A DNA stretch of 64,000 nt from an uncultured Chlorobiaceae bacterium (GTDB lineage Bacteria; Bacteroidota; Chlorobiia; Chlorobiales; Chlorobiaceae), in the NCBI GenBank assembly GCA_903994455.1, contig CAJEXI010000009.1, forward strand, positions 47,172 through 111,171, read 5' to 3'. Position numbers and translations under genes: made by a program. Shown here piece by piece: positions 1-8,894 of the stretch. The notes beneath the pieces were generated by a model that was given only the letters and a program-made list of their open reading frames with translations, did no database searches and was not told the origin of the DNA. How positions within the stretch are numbered: the stretch's first letter is position 1; the number at the start of each line of letters is the position of its first letter.

Positions 1-765
1 GTACAGGCTGAGCTGAGGTCATCGTGTGACCTCCCCTGCCATATTGCCATCATTATGGACGGGAATGGCAGATGGGCAAGGCTGAAAGGAAAAACAAGAA
101 TTGACGGGCATATCGCTGGTGTGGAATCAGTCCGGGATGTCGTTGAATCCTGCTCACAGCTTGGCGTTGACTATCTTACACTTTTCACTTTTTCGACAGA
201 AAACTGGAAACGACCGGAAAAAGAGGTCTCCGCATTGATGCAGCTTCTTGTCAGGGTTATCGGTCGGGAAACCCGTAAACTCCATGACAACAATATCAGG
301 CTCAATGTCATTGGCGAGATCAACCTGCTGCCGAAAGAGGTGAGCGCGGTTTTAAAAAGAACGATGGAACTCACCAAAAACAATAATAAACTTGTGCTGA
401 CCATCGCACTCAGTTACAGTGGTCAGTGGGATATTATGCAAGCGTGCAAGGCGATTGCTTTTGATGTCAAGTCGGGGCAGCTCAAACCTGAAGCTGTCGA
501 TGAACAGCTTCTCGCTTCATACCTTTCTACCGCATCAATGCCCGACCCGGAACTTCTGATCCGTACAAGCGGAGAGTTCAGAATCAGTAACTTTTTGCTC
601 TGGCAAAGCGCCTATTCCGAAATTTACTTTACAAACACTTACTGGCCTGACTTTCGTCGTTCACAGCTTTATGATGCCATACGGGAATTTCAAAGCAGGG
701 AACGAAGGTTTGGCCAAACCAGCGAACAAATTCAGAAGAAAAATGTCCCTGCCAACAAGCTTTAA
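1..765 (+). CDS. uppS: Undecaprenyl diphosphate synthase (5' end outside window)
   Basis: Cis-prenyltransferase that condenses IPP onto farnesyl diphosphate to make the C55 carrier lipid used for peptidoglycan and surface glycans. The reading frame is open back to base 1 (residues ...CHIAIIMDGNGRWA), so the ATG at 55 lies inside the conserved first motif and the true start is upstream of the window. Visible family motifs are DGNGRWA (substrate phosphate binding) and, near the C-terminus, IRTSGE, SNFLLWQ.AYSE and WPDF. It ends 22 nt before the probable bamA start, so the two are likely cotranscribed. The carrier it makes would serve the polysaccharide genes further right. Identity is very secure; only the N-terminus is missing. 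Confidence 0.95.
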   Translation, partial: VQAELRSSCDLPCHIAIIMDGNGRWARLKGKTRIDGHIAGVESVRDVVESCSQLGVDYLTLFTFSTENWKRPEKEVSALMQLLVRVIGRETRKLHDNNIRLNVIGEINLLPKEVSAVLKRTMELTKNNNKLVLTIALSYSGQWDIMQACKAIAFDVKSGQLKPEAVDEQLLASYLSTASMPDPELLIRTSGEFRISNFLLWQSAYSEIYFTNTYWPDFRRSQLYDAIREFQSRERRFGQTSEQIQKKNVPANKL

Positions 766-787
766 CCTGATTGATTCCTCAAATTTC

Positions 788-3283
788 ATGAAACAAACCC
801 AAAAACTGATAGCCTTCCTTCTGTTTGCTCTTGCCCTTAATCCTGCGGGAAAAAATGTTGACGCAAAAAATCTGCCCCCCAAACTTGAACAGAAGAAAAT
901 AAGCGAAGCAAAACAAAATCTCTACACCGTCAAAAACATCTCTTTTATCGGCCTTCAATCTCTCGGCGAACAGGAATTAACGGCCAGCCTTCCGCTCAAA
1001 ACCATGGACCAGATTACCATTCCCGGAGCGGAACTTTCAGGAACACTGCAATACCTCTGGAAGTTGCAACTTTTCAGTGATATCACTGTTGAAAGAAAAT
1101 ATCTCGAAGGGAACAACATCGCACTGACCTTCATTGTGACCGAACTGCCGATGCTTGACAAGGTCACCTTTGAAGGCAACAACAAGTTTGATAGTGTTGA
1201 ACTGAAAAGAACTGCGGCTCTTGTGACTGGCAAAAAAATCAGCGAACAGGAATTGCTTACTGCGGTAAACAAGATTGAAAAATTTTACGCTTCAAAAGGC
1301 TATCTGACTGCGGAGGCAAAATTTCAGCGCCAGGAAGTGGTTAATAATCATGTCACGGCACTGTTCTCAATTGTCGAAGGTTCAAAGATCTCCATTGAAA
1401 AAATCACCTTTCACGGCAACAGTTCTTTTGAGCAGCAAAAACTGAGAGGGGTTTTCCAGGAAACCAGTCAAAATTCCTGGTGGCGCAGAATCTTCGGCAG
1501 TCCAAAACTTGATACCGAAAAATTTAATGACGATAAAACCTTGCTGGTTGAGTTTTACCGCAATAACGGTTATCGCGATGCGCGTGTCTTACGCGATTCG
1601 ATCAGGTATACCCGTGATAAAAAGGGGCTCTTTCTCGACATTTATCTGGATGAAGGCAAGAAATACCATATCAGAAACATAACATGGTCAGGCAATACAA
1701 AAGAATTTGCTTCGACGGACATTCTTGATAAAACATTCCGCCTCAAAAAGGACGATGTCTACAATGCCAAACTGATTCAGGAACGGCTGAGTTTCTCGCA
1801 GGATAATTCTGATGTCAGCTCAATCTATCTCGATCGTGGCTACCTCTCTTTCAAGGCAAATCTTGAGGAACAGGTCATCAAACCTGATATGGTCGATCTG
1901 GTTATCTCTCTGAGGGAAGGCGAACCGTTCCAGCTCAACACTATCAATATCAGAGGCAATACCAAAACAAAAGATCATGTGATCCGGCGTGAACTCTTCA
2001 CCGTTCCGGGCGACATGTTCAGCCGAAAAAATGTTGTGCGCAGCATCAGGGAACTCAGCATGCTTAACTATTTTGACCCATCCCAGATTACTCCTGATAT
2101 TGAGCCAAACCCGGAGACCAACACCGTTGATGTGACCTACAATGTCGCCGAAAAACAGACCGATACCTTTAATGCTTCGGTCGGCTATAGTGGCAGCGGG
2201 TTTACCGGCGCACTCGGTGTCACCTTCAATAACTTCTCGCTGCACGATATTTTCAATCAGGAAGCCTACAAACCTTTACCTCACGGAGATGGCCAGCAAC
2301 TGGGCTTCCAGTGGCAGTTTGGCACCAACAACTACAGAACCCTCAGCCTTAATTTTACGGAACCATGGGCATTCGGCGGACCAACTGCAGTGGGATTTTC
2401 GGCCTTCAAAACTCATAGCGCTTACGACTATACCAACGACAACACTTACAACCCGACGACCATTGATCAGTATGGAACAACCCTTTCCATTGGAAGACGC
2501 CTGACCTGGCCGGACGATTACTTTTCCATCAACTGGAAGCTGAAATATTTGCACAGCAATGGCGGATTCCTGAGTTTTATCGATTATACCGATCCTGACG
2601 CTCCCGATCAGGCTGATCAAATTTCAATCATGCAAACGATTACCCGTAACAGCATCGACAGCCCGCTTTTTCCGCGCAGGGGCAGCAAAAACACCTTTAC
2701 GGGACAACTTTCGGGAGGGCCACTGCCTGGCACGGTTGATTTTTACAAATTAATCGGATCCTCAAGCTGGTACGTCCCGATTACAAAGAACCTTGTCTGG
2801 AATGTTTCGACGCAACACGGCTATCTGGCGACCTTCAACGAGAACGATTATATACCTTACACTGAATACTTTTTCATGGGAGGCAGCGGCATGTCCTCTC
2901 TCCCCACCATTCCTCTAAGAGGCTATGACGACCGAAGTCTCGGCTCAAAGCTTGGTGCCAGCTCCACAACAAGCACCAGCCTGTATGCCGGGAGGGTTTA
3001 CTCGAAATTCACATCTGAACTGCGTTACCCTCTTACCATGTCACAGTCTGTGAGTATTTACGGGTTGACCTTCGTTGAGGCTGGCAATCTTTGGGAAAAT
3101 GCGCAAGCCGTCAATTTTTCAGATCTGAAAAAGTCCGCAGGCCTCGGTCTCAGGCTTTACCTGCCTATTATCGGGCAGATCGGGCTTGATTACGGCTACG
3201 GCTTCGATGCCGTCAAAAGCCTTCCTGCCAAAACAAAACAGGGATGGAGTTTCCTGTTCAGCTTCGGCTCAACAGCAGACTAA
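788..3283 (+). CDS. bamA: Outer-membrane protein assembly factor BamA
   Basis: Omp85-family protein that folds and inserts beta-barrel proteins into the outer membrane. The chosen ATG gives a signal peptide (MKQTQK, a hydrophobic LIAFLLFALAL stretch, then a polar region), and about 831 residues, the usual BamA length. Earlier in-frame starts at 671 and 743 would put a long polar extension before the signal and overlap uppS. Residues ~35-430 look like a run of POTRA repeats (recurring 'ITFHGN', 'ITWSGN', 'INIRGN' strand starts). The last ~350 residues are a barrel with alternating aromatic strands, ending in SFLFSFGSTAD. It lies directly downstream of uppS. A convergent gene follows after 46 nt. 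Skp/OmpH, a usual partner, is encoded at 16.9 kb. Confidence 0.93.
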   Translation: MKQTQKLIAFLLFALALNPAGKNVDAKNLPPKLEQKKISEAKQNLYTVKNISFIGLQSLGEQELTASLPLKTMDQITIPGAELSGTLQYLWKLQLFSDITVERKYLEGNNIALTFIVTELPMLDKVTFEGNNKFDSVELKRTAALVTGKKISEQELLTAVNKIEKFYASKGYLTAEAKFQRQEVVNNHVTALFSIVEGSKISIEKITFHGNSSFEQQKLRGVFQETSQNSWWRRIFGSPKLDTEKFNDDKTLLVEFYRNNGYRDARVLRDSIRYTRDKKGLFLDIYLDEGKKYHIRNITWSGNTKEFASTDILDKTFRLKKDDVYNAKLIQERLSFSQDNSDVSSIYLDRGYLSFKANLEEQVIKPDMVDLVISLREGEPFQLNTINIRGNTKTKDHVIRRELFTVPGDMFSRKNVVRSIRELSMLNYFDPSQITPDIEPNPETNTVDVTYNVAEKQTDTFNASVGYSGSGFTGALGVTFNNFSLHDIFNQEAYKPLPHGDGQQLGFQWQFGTNNYRTLSLNFTEPWAFGGPTAVGFSAFKTHSAYDYTNDNTYNPTTIDQYGTTLSIGRRLTWPDDYFSINWKLKYLHSNGGFLSFIDYTDPDAPDQADQISIMQTITRNSIDSPLFPRRGSKNTFTGQLSGGPLPGTVDFYKLIGSSSWYVPITKNLVWNVSTQHGYLATFNENDYIPYTEYFFMGGSGMSSLPTIPLRGYDDRSLGSKLGASSTTSTSLYAGRVYSKFTSELRYPLTMSQSVSIYGLTFVEAGNLWENAQAVNFSDLKKSAGLGLRLYLPIIGQIGLDYGYGFDAVKSLPAKTKQGWSFLFSFGSTAD

Positions 3284-3301
3284 GGCAAAACAAACAGAGT
3301 C

Positions 3302-3328
3302 CAGAGGTATCGCGTTCAGATGCCTCTG
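3302..3328. terminator. Stem-loop between convergent genes
   Basis: CAGAGGTATC and GATGCCTCTG can pair over 10 positions with one G-U wobble and a 7-nt loop. It lies in the 46-nt gap between the 3' ends of bamA and the convergent nuclease-like gene. Neither side has a clear U-run, so it may be a 3'-end stabilising hairpin or a weak bidirectional terminator rather than a classical intrinsic terminator. Confidence 0.35.
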
Positions 3329-3329
3329 C

Positions 3330-3917
3330 TCATGAACTGCTTTTCAGGCGGGATATTTCATCCCGCAGCCTTGCTGCCTCCTCATAGTTTTCATTACCTA
3401 TAGCATCATTAAGGTCTGACTGGAGCTCATCGAGCAGTGCATCAGGAGTGAGCAGACCTGTTGTACCGGCCTCTTCAGGTTCCGGAGGAGCCTCGACCTC
3501 CTCTCTCTGCTCTTCCTTGATACCAGCCTCGTTCATAATCTCTTCGGTAACAAACAGTGGTGCATTAAAACGCACGGCAATGGCAATGGCATCACTGGGA
3601 CGTGCATCAATTTCATGCACTTCACCGTTCACCTCACAGATAACCTTGGCATAAAACGTCTCGTTATGCAGTTCATCAATAATAATTTCATTGACGTGCA
3701 AATGAAAAGCATCGGCAATGTTCTTGAAAAGATCGTGAGTAAAGGGCCTCGGTGGTTTGATATTTTCAAGTTTCAGGGCAATTGCCTGAGCTTCAAAACC
3801 ACCAATAATAATCGGAAGCTTTCGTTTTCCTTCCAATTCATAAAGAATGAGGGCATAAGCACCGTTTGTATGAGGGCTTGTAGAAAGTCCGAGAATATCT
3901 ACCTGAAGTTTACGCAT
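3330..3917 (-). CDS. Bifunctional nuclease (BFN/DUF151) domain protein with C-terminal UVR motif
   Basis: 195 residues. Residues 1-~135 match the BFN/DUF151 family: start MRKLQVDILGLS, then 'LPIIIGGFEAQAIA', and the most conserved block 'DARPSDAIAIAVRFNAPLFV'. An acidic linker (~136-150) leads to a UVR motif near the C-terminus ('LNDAIGNENYEEAARLRDEI'), the UvrB-UvrC interaction type helix pair also found in McsA and Clp proteins. The BFN family has been linked to nuclease activity in some organisms, but its cellular role is not settled, so a function is not asserted. It stands alone, convergent with bamA, with a ~425-nt gap to the tRNA genes upstream. Confidence 0.85.
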   Translation of the reverse strand: MRKLQVDILGLSTSPHTNGAYALILYELEGKRKLPIIIGGFEAQAIALKLENIKPPRPFTHDLFKNIADAFHLHVNEIIIDELHNETFYAKVICEVNGEVHEIDARPSDAIAIAVRFNAPLFVTEEIMNEAGIKEEQREEVEAPPEPEEAGTTGLLTPDALLDELQSDLNDAIGNENYEEAARLRDEISRLKSSS

Positions 3918-4303
3918 GAGCTAAAAAAATTAACATTATGATCAATGGATAAAATATTTGCATCCAGCGTTTCCAACACTAAAGTACTGTTAATCATTTC
4001 GTCTTCAAAAAATCCTGTGATGCATCTGGCAGTTTATGCAAAACCTTTTAACATCGCCCATGATACCATTGTCAGCAATATCAAAAATCGGTGACTACCG
4101 GGCACTCTTGAGAGCAACCAGCGTACTGGCAGATCCGGTCTTCCATCAAGAGAGCTCCGCACACAAAAGAGAGCGAAGGCGTAACTGTTCTGCCGGTCTG
4201 CAACAGGACACCTGAGAGATCTACAGGGTATCTGACAGACACCTGCGGCAATATTCATGAAGGGTTCTCGTGATCGCTGATGCTGATACGAATTGAGGCG
4301 TAA
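3918..4303. other. Intergenic stretch without a recognised gene
   Basis: About 385 nt between the nuclease-like gene and the tRNA-Leu terminator. A 90-codon minus-strand frame (4034-4306) has no recognisable family, no good ribosome site and odd composition, and is not called. On the minus strand the DNA carries several short hairpins (CCAG-TACG-CTGG, and CGGT-AGTC-ACCG followed by TTTTT at about 4084-4100) and a direct repeat CAGGTGTC at about 4205-4245. This could be a small RNA ending near 4084, or simply leader DNA. No tmRNA, SRP RNA or RNase P signature motif was found. Confidence 0.4.
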
Positions 4304-4334
4304 CAATAAAAAAGCCGCATCAACGCGGCTTTAA
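4304..4334 (-). terminator. Intrinsic terminator downstream of tRNA-Leu
   Basis: A perfect 8-bp stem (AAAGCCGC / GCGGCTTT at 4311-4318 and 4325-4332) with a 6-nt loop. Reading the minus strand, it is followed by a T-rich run (TTTTATTGTT). It lies 8 nt beyond the 3' end of tRNA-Leu and probably ends the transcript that carries the small basic protein gene, tRNA-Lys and tRNA-Leu. Confidence 0.75.
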
Positions 4335-4342
4335 TAAACAAG

Positions 4343-4424
4343 TGCCCGAGAGGAGATTCGAACTCCTACACCTTTCGGCGCTACCCCCTCAAGATAGTGT
4401 GTCTACCAATTTCACCACTCGGGC
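4343..4424 (-). tRNA. tRNA-Leu (anticodon GAG)
   Basis: The reverse complement begins GCCCGAG and ends CTCGGGC plus discriminator A, a perfect 7-bp acceptor stem. The D-arm GGTAGACAC and T-arm GTTCGAATC are standard. The anticodon stem CTATC/GGTAG closes the loop TTGAGGG, giving anticodon GAG. A long variable arm between anticodon and T stems marks it as a class II (Leu) tRNA. Length is 82 nt; CCA is not encoded (CTT follows). Confidence 0.95.
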
Positions 4425-4457
4425 TTGTCAAATTTCTGAATGCCTTTGCACACTCAG

Positions 4458-4530
4458 TGAGAATAGAAGGACTCGAACCTTCGACCCTCTGCTTAAAAGG
4501 CAGATGCTCTACCGACTGAGCTATATTCTC
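4458..4530 (-). tRNA. tRNA-Lys (anticodon UUU)
   Basis: The reverse complement reads GAGAATA...TATTCTC plus discriminator A (7-bp acceptor stem). It has a D-arm with GTCGGTAGAGC, an anticodon arm CTGCC-TTTTAA-GCAG giving anticodon TTT, and a T-arm GGTTCGAGTCC. Length is 73 nt; CCA is not encoded. It lies 33 nt upstream of tRNA-Leu in the same orientation, so the two are probably cotranscribed. Confidence 0.95.
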
Positions 4531-4562
4531 AACCTATAACAAAGGTACATGAGTACCGGAAC

Positions 4563-4670
4563 TTACTTATTCTGGTATCTCTGGCGCTTCTTGTGCCTGT
4601 TCTTACGACGCATCTTTTTACGCTTGTGTACCGCCATTTTATGACGTTTTCTTTTTTTTCCGCAGGGCAT
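4563..4670 (-). CDS. 35-residue basic protein, AURKAIP1/COX24 (mS38)-like
   Basis: A 35-codon gene starting at ATG 4670: MPCGKKRKRHKMAVHKRKK, then a further arginine/lysine-rich stretch (RRKNRHKKRQRYQNK). The 'GKKRKRHKMA.HKRKK..RKNRHK' pattern matches the very short AURKAIP1/COX24-domain proteins annotated in Bacteroidota and Chlorobi, relatives of mitochondrial ribosomal protein mS38. Family membership implies binding to small-subunit rRNA; this is inference, not shown here. It is 32 nt upstream of tRNA-Lys in the same direction, a translation-related context. Its length makes it easy to miss. Cys3 replaces the Ser that I recall as usual at this position. Confidence 0.8.
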   Translation of the reverse strand: MPCGKKRKRHKMAVHKRKKMRRKNRHKKRQRYQNK

Positions 4671-4820
4671 ATAGTAAGTGTCTTTCCTCTTGTTTTAAAG
4701 GCAGATAATATAGGAACTTTTTTCTGAACTACAAACTTTTTTTGAGATGAGTCAATCTATTATGGCCCGGAACAATCAAGTGCTCCTGTCGCTCAAGGCT
4801 TAAAGCCTCCATGATGCAGC

Positions 4821-6110
4821 TCAGGCATTCATGTACTTGAAAAAGTCCTTGTTATCCTTGGTATCGGCCATTTTCTCCCGCATAAACTCCATGCACTCAA
4901 TCGGGTTTTTATCGGCAAGATACTTTCTCAGAAGCCAGGTTCTGGAAAGCTCGTCCTGTGTAAAGAGCAGCTCCTCTTTACGAGTGCTGGAACGAAGGAT
5001 ATCGATCGATGGAAATATACGACGTTCGGACAGGCGGCGATCAAGCAGAAGCTCCATATTACCTGTACCTTTAAACTCTTCAAAAATAACGTCATCCATC
5101 CGCGACCCGGTATCAATAAGCGCTGTGGCTATAATGGTCAGACTGCCGCCTTCTTCAATATTGCGGGCCGCTCCAAAAAAACGTTTGGGTTTGGTGAGCG
5201 CATTGGCATCAATACCTCCCGAAAGAATTTTTCCGGAATGAGGAATGATGGTATTATGTGCCCTGGCAAGCCTGGTAATGGAGTCAAGTAAAACCACCAC
5301 GTCCCTGCCAACTTCAACAAGCCGTTTAGCCTTTTCGAGCACCATATCGGCAACAAGAACATGGCGTTCAGGATCTTCATCGAAGGTGGAGCTTACGACT
5401 TCTGCCGGCACACTCCGGGCCATGTCAGTCACCTCTTCAGGCCGTTCATCAATGAGAAGAACAATAAGATACACCTCTGGATGATTTTTTATGATCGCAT
5501 TGGCAATCATCTGCAGGAGCATGGTTTTACCGGTTTTCGGCTGTGCCACAATCAAGCCTCGCTGCCCTTTTCCGACAGGGGTAAAAATATCCATGATACG
5601 GCCGCAAGCTTCTGACTGCCTGGTTTCAAGTTTAAAGCGCTCCCTGGGAAACAGAGGTGTCAGGTTTTCAAAATAGGGCCTCTCCCTTGTAATTTCCGGA
5701 TCGTTGCCGTCAATGGTATTGATTTTCAGCAAGGCGAAAAACCGTTCCCCCTCTTTGGGAGCCCTGACCTGGCCGGATACCGTATCTCCTGTGCGCATAT
5801 TAAAACGCTTGATCTGCGATGGGGAGACGTAAATGTCGTCAGGGGAAGAGAGATAGTTATAATTGGCTGAACGTAAAAAACCATAACCTTCCGGTATTAC
5901 CTGCAGAACACCGGTGTTCACCATAACATTCCCGCTTTCAGAATCGGTATTTTTCTGTGACTGGGCCTCAATAATCTTGAAAATCAGCTCTTCCTTGCGT
6001 AACCCGGCAGCCATCACACCAAGCTCTTTGGCCAAAGCATGCAGTTCAGCAACCTTTTTTTTCTGGAGCATGTTGATGTCCAGACCTTTAAAAATCGAAT
6101 TGTTCGACAT
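4821..6110 (-). CDS. rho: Transcription termination factor Rho
   Basis: 429-residue hexameric RNA helicase that ends transcription at Rho-dependent sites. Domains in order: an N-terminal Rho_N helix bundle (residues ~10-50, '[18 protein letters not shown]'), a cold-shock-like RNA-binding fold (~60-135, '[29 protein letters not shown]'), and a RecA-type ATPase core with Walker A PKTGKT at ~191-196, Walker B region '[15 protein letters not shown]' and the Q-loop 'SGGIDANAL'. Length and motifs are typical of the family. It is monocistronic. A 314-nt region lies upstream, compatible with a long leader (rho is commonly autoregulated). Confidence 0.97.
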   Translation of the reverse strand: MSNNSIFKGLDINMLQKKKVAELHALAKELGVMAAGLRKEELIFKIIEAQSQKNTDSESGNVMVNTGVLQVIPEGYGFLRSANYNYLSSPDDIYVSPSQIKRFNMRTGDTVSGQVRAPKEGERFFALLKINTIDGNDPEITRERPYFENLTPLFPRERFKLETRQSEACGRIMDIFTPVGKGQRGLIVAQPKTGKTMLLQMIANAIIKNHPEVYLIVLLIDERPEEVTDMARSVPAEVVSSTFDEDPERHVLVADMVLEKAKRLVEVGRDVVVLLDSITRLARAHNTIIPHSGKILSGGIDANALTKPKRFFGAARNIEEGGSLTIIATALIDTGSRMDDVIFEEFKGTGNMELLLDRRLSERRIFPSIDILRSSTRKEELLFTQDELSRTWLLRKYLADKNPIECMEFMREKMADTKDNKDFFKYMNA

Positions 6111-6424
6111 TGTATTTTGTATTCAAAGCTTGTTTTTAAAAAAGCCACAGCTAAACGACGGATAGCACGTCACCTCATGACCGTGCTCCCAACATCATGG
6201 TCAATGCCTCGCATTATCAACGGGGATTACCTTTAACGCATTTTCATAGAACATGAAAGCAGAAAAAAGAAGATGACAGGGGAAGAACCTCTATACTTAA
6301 AAAAGGTATAATCACAACAAGGAATTATGGAAAGGAATTTCTTCTTCGATTCATGAAGAATCTCTGTAGCTTGATCCGAATATAAAAAAAATTCCATAAA
6401 AACACGCATTTCAAGTGATTGCTT
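6111..6424. other. Intergenic region between folC and rho (rho leader)
   Basis: 314 nt without a credible gene. On the minus strand it should hold the 3' end of the folC transcript and the promoter and leader of rho. Only weak short hairpins are visible (GATTC-TTCAT-GAATC near 6345-6360; TATAC..GTATA near 6295-6310). T-rich patches occur but no strong stem joined to a U-run. Nothing further is claimed. Confidence 0.4.
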
Positions 6425-7693
6425 TCACATCCCGGCCGCAATAATGTCACCCGCCAGATAAAAAGAGCCTGTCACAAGAATCAGGTCATTTTCACCGGCT
6501 TTTGTACGTAAATAGCCAAGTCCATCTCTTCCGTTACTGTACACTGTAGCCTCAGCCCCCTCGTTGTGGCATAACGAGCAAAGCTCTTCAGCAGGAACGC
6601 TTCGTTCGGAGGGAATATTGACCAGCACAAACGAGCAGTCAAGGCGAAGCAGCTCAAGAATAACCGCCCTGGCATCCTTGTCTGAAGCCAGACCAAGCAT
6701 GACGTACACCTGACAATATGTTTGCCGGAATGAACAAAGGGCGTTGACTGTTGCCCGCATTCCATCAGGATTGTGCGAGACATCGAGAAGAACGGTCGGA
6801 GAGGAACCAATCTTTTCAAGTCTTGCTCTGTAGCCGGTCTGCAAAAGCCCTTCAAGACCTGAAGCGATCTGCTCTGGCGCAATTCCGGCATCTTCGGCAA
6901 CCATAACCGCAAGAGAGACATTGGAGGCATGAAACGATCCGGTAAGAGGAGCCTTCAAGGCGGGATAGTGCCTGCAAGTGGTGGTGAGCTCAAGCTCAAG
7001 CATTCCCGGTTCAGCAAAAGAGACTCTGCTGAGGGAATCTTTTCCGACAACAAAAAGTGGAGCCTCGCATGATGCTGCCATCTTCTCGATCGGCGATAAT
7101 GCTTCAGGTTCAATCACTGCCGTGAAGACCCTGCTCCCTTTTTTGATAATCGCGGCTTTTTCAGCAGCAATCTCGGCAAGCGTTTCGCCCAACCATGCCG
7201 TATGATCCTTGCCAATACCTGGTATGACGGCATAAGCAGAATCCACCACATTGGTTGCATCAAGCCGTCCACCCATACCGGTTTCAATGATAGAGACCTC
7301 AGCTCCCTCATCGGCAAACCAGGCATAAGCAATGGCTGTGGTCGCTTCAAAAAAGGTACATTGGTTCTCAATGACCAAACGTTGCAAAAGTGAACAGTAG
7401 TGTGAAACTTTTTCTCGAGAAATTTGAGCGCCGTCAAGACGAATTCTTTCGGTGAAATCAACAAGATGAGGAGAGGTGTAGAGAGCAGTTTTCTTGCCTC
7501 CTGCCTGAAAAATCGAGGCCAGCGCTGCTGCAACGGTTCCTTTGCCGTTCGTGCCGGCAATATGAACAACCAGCCCCAGTCGCCTGTGCGGTGACCCCAG
7601 AAAATTGAGCAGTGTGTGTACACGGCCAAGGCCAGGTTTAATGCCAAACCGGTGCAAAGGATAAAGAAAATCGAGGGCTTCCTGATAGGTCAC
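6425..7693 (-). CDS. folC: Folylpolyglutamate synthase / dihydrofolate synthase
   Basis: Mur-ligase-family enzyme that adds glutamate to folates (and, in bifunctional forms, to dihydropteroate) using ATP. 422 residues, the normal FolC size. Visible motifs are the ATP P-loop 'HIAGTNGKGTVAAALAS' (~44-60), the Mur-type 'ETGMGGRLDATN' (~137-148) and 'LDVSHNPDGM' in the C-terminal ligase domain. The start MTYQEALDFLYPL is the family N-terminus. It follows ruvA after 9 nt and is presumably cotranscribed with it. Confidence 0.95.
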   Translation of the reverse strand: MTYQEALDFLYPLHRFGIKPGLGRVHTLLNFLGSPHRRLGLVVHIAGTNGKGTVAAALASIFQAGGKKTALYTSPHLVDFTERIRLDGAQISREKVSHYCSLLQRLVIENQCTFFEATTAIAYAWFADEGAEVSIIETGMGGRLDATNVVDSAYAVIPGIGKDHTAWLGETLAEIAAEKAAIIKKGSRVFTAVIEPEALSPIEKMAASCEAPLFVVGKDSLSRVSFAEPGMLELELTTTCRHYPALKAPLTGSFHASNVSLAVMVAEDAGIAPEQIASGLEGLLQTGYRARLEKIGSSPTVLLDVSHNPDGMRATVNALCSFRQTYCQVYVMLGLASDKDARAVILELLRLDCSFVLVNIPSERSVPAEELCSLCHNEGAEATVYSNGRDGLGYLRTKAGENDLILVTGSFYLAGDIIAAGM

Positions 7694-7702
7694 CGTTCGC
7701 TC

Positions 7703-8305
7703 CTAACTAGTATGAATTGAAACAAGCGCTGATTTGACAACCTCTTCAACCGTAAAACCTGTGTTTTGTTCGAGAATACTGTCAACGGCTTTTTGAACCG
7801 TAAGCCTGGAAAATCCAAGCGTTACAAGAGCATTGACCGCATCTTCCCTCAACCGGCTTGTCTGAAGCGAAACAGAACCAACCACCCCTTGAATAGGAGA
7901 AAGTTTCAGAAGTTTATCCCTCAAGTCGAGGATAATCCTTGCGGCTGTTTTCTTGCCAACACCGGTAATTCCGTAAAGTCGTTCTGGAACATTATCCAGA
8001 ATAGCTTTGTGAATATCCTGAACCTGCATTCCGGAAAGAATTGCAAGCGCAAGCTTTGGACCGACACCTGAAACCAGCAAAAGTAACCGAAACAACTGAC
8101 GCTCCTCTTCCCGAAAAAAGCCATAAAGCTGCAGGGTATCCTCCCGGACATACAGATGCGATAAAAGAAGTACCTCGCTACCCGGTTCGGGTAACTGACG
8201 GCTGGTCGTCGCAGAGATAAGGAATCGGAACGCGACACCAGCAACTTCGACAACCGCCTCTTCAGACAAGACTGAAACCAGCTTGCCGCGAACATAAGCA
8301 AACAT
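7703..8305 (-). CDS. ruvA: Holliday junction DNA helicase subunit RuvA
   Basis: Tetrameric junction-binding subunit of the RuvAB branch migration motor. The ATG at 8305 ([15 protein letters not shown]) gives 200 residues, the usual length. An upstream in-frame start would add 18 atypical residues. An OB fold spans ~1-62, and helix-hairpin-helix motifs include '[16 protein letters not shown]' and '[17 protein letters not shown]'. The C-terminal domain that contacts RuvB is at ~150-200. It lies upstream of folC (9 nt) and downstream of rpsT, separated from the latter by a strong stem-loop. Confidence 0.95.
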   Translation of the reverse strand: MFAYVRGKLVSVLSEEAVVEVAGVAFRFLISATTSRQLPEPGSEVLLLSHLYVREDTLQLYGFFREEERQLFRLLLLVSGVGPKLALAILSGMQVQDIHKAILDNVPERLYGITGVGKKTAARIILDLRDKLLKLSPIQGVVGSVSLQTSRLREDAVNALVTLGFSRLTVQKAVDSILEQNTGFTVEEVVKSALVSIHTS

Positions 8306-8322
8306 AAATCGATGATATGGAA

Positions 8323-8350
8323 ATCCGAACTGAAAAAAAACAGTTCGGAT
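8323..8350 (-). terminator. 10-bp stem-loop between rpsT and ruvA
   Basis: ATCCGAACTG and CAGTTCGGAT form a perfect 10-bp stem; the loop is eight identical bases (A on +, U on the minus transcript). It sits 43 nt past the rpsT stop codon and 17 nt before the ruvA start. On the minus strand only TTTCC follows, so it may act as a terminator for rpsT or a leaky attenuator ahead of ruvA-folC. Confidence 0.55.
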
Positions 8351-8392
8351 GTCAGACAACGAAAACCACTTCCGGGCTTGCCAGCACTACCC

Positions 8393-8668
8393 TTAATCAG
8401 CCTTCACATAACTGTTTAAAAGCCGTGTTAACTGTGATTTCCTGCGAGATGCTTTATTGGGATGGATGTAATTCTTTACCCCGAGGCGATCAAGTTTCTG
8501 GACAGCCGAGCGATAGGCAACCTCGACAACAGCCTTGTCGGCGCTGGTATCAATCAGTTTTTGCATGGTTTTAACAAGAACTTTCAGCTCTTTTTTCCTT
8601 GCTCTGTTCCTGGCATTTCTTCTTTCTGACTGCCGCAGTCTTTTTTCAGCCGATTTATGTAAAGGCAT
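8393..8668 (-). CDS. rpsT: 30S ribosomal protein S20
   Basis: 91-residue basic protein of the small subunit that binds 16S rRNA. The start ATG at 8668 ([17 protein letters not shown]) is the family N-terminus. Longer frames to 8842 add unrelated sequence and are rejected. The conserved '[16 protein letters not shown]' and the C-terminal '[17 protein letters not shown]' are clear. It is divergent from glmM, with ~226 nt between them holding both promoters. Confidence 0.96.
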   Translation of the reverse strand: MPLHKSAEKRLRQSERRNARNRARKKELKVLVKTMQKLIDTSADKAVVEVAYRSAVQKLDRLGVKNYIHPNKASRRKSQLTRLLNSYVKAD

Positions 8669-8894
8669 ATACGCTTGGATAGGTAATATTAGTTGAAGAA
8701 CAAAAGGCATGTAATATAGAAGAAACAATTCAAACGGCAAACAAGAAAAATAATGGCGAAAAGAAGAAGAGTGTCTTTCAAGCCCGCTCCCCTTCTTCTC
8801 TCCCTGAAAGCACTCACTCAACACCTCTCTATACCTCTTCATCTCTCTTTTTTCTTATATTGCGCAAAATTTTAATCATGATAACCTTGCTTTT

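Noticed and set aside
671..787. Upstream extension of bamA to 671
   Set aside because: It overlaps uppS and adds a polar segment before a clear signal peptide; the ATG at 788 is preferred.
4205..4260. CTGAGAG...GGGTATCTGA on the plus strand, resembling part of a TPP riboswitch
   Set aside because: The conserved ACCC/GAACCTGAT and 3' THI-box parts are missing and no thiamine gene follows.
4034..4306. 90-codon minus-strand frame between the nuclease-like gene and tRNA-Leu
   Set aside because: No family resemblance, no good ribosome site, and it begins in the terminator region of tRNA-Leu.
4342..4539. 65-codon plus-strand frame
   Set aside because: It covers the two minus-strand tRNA genes almost exactly.
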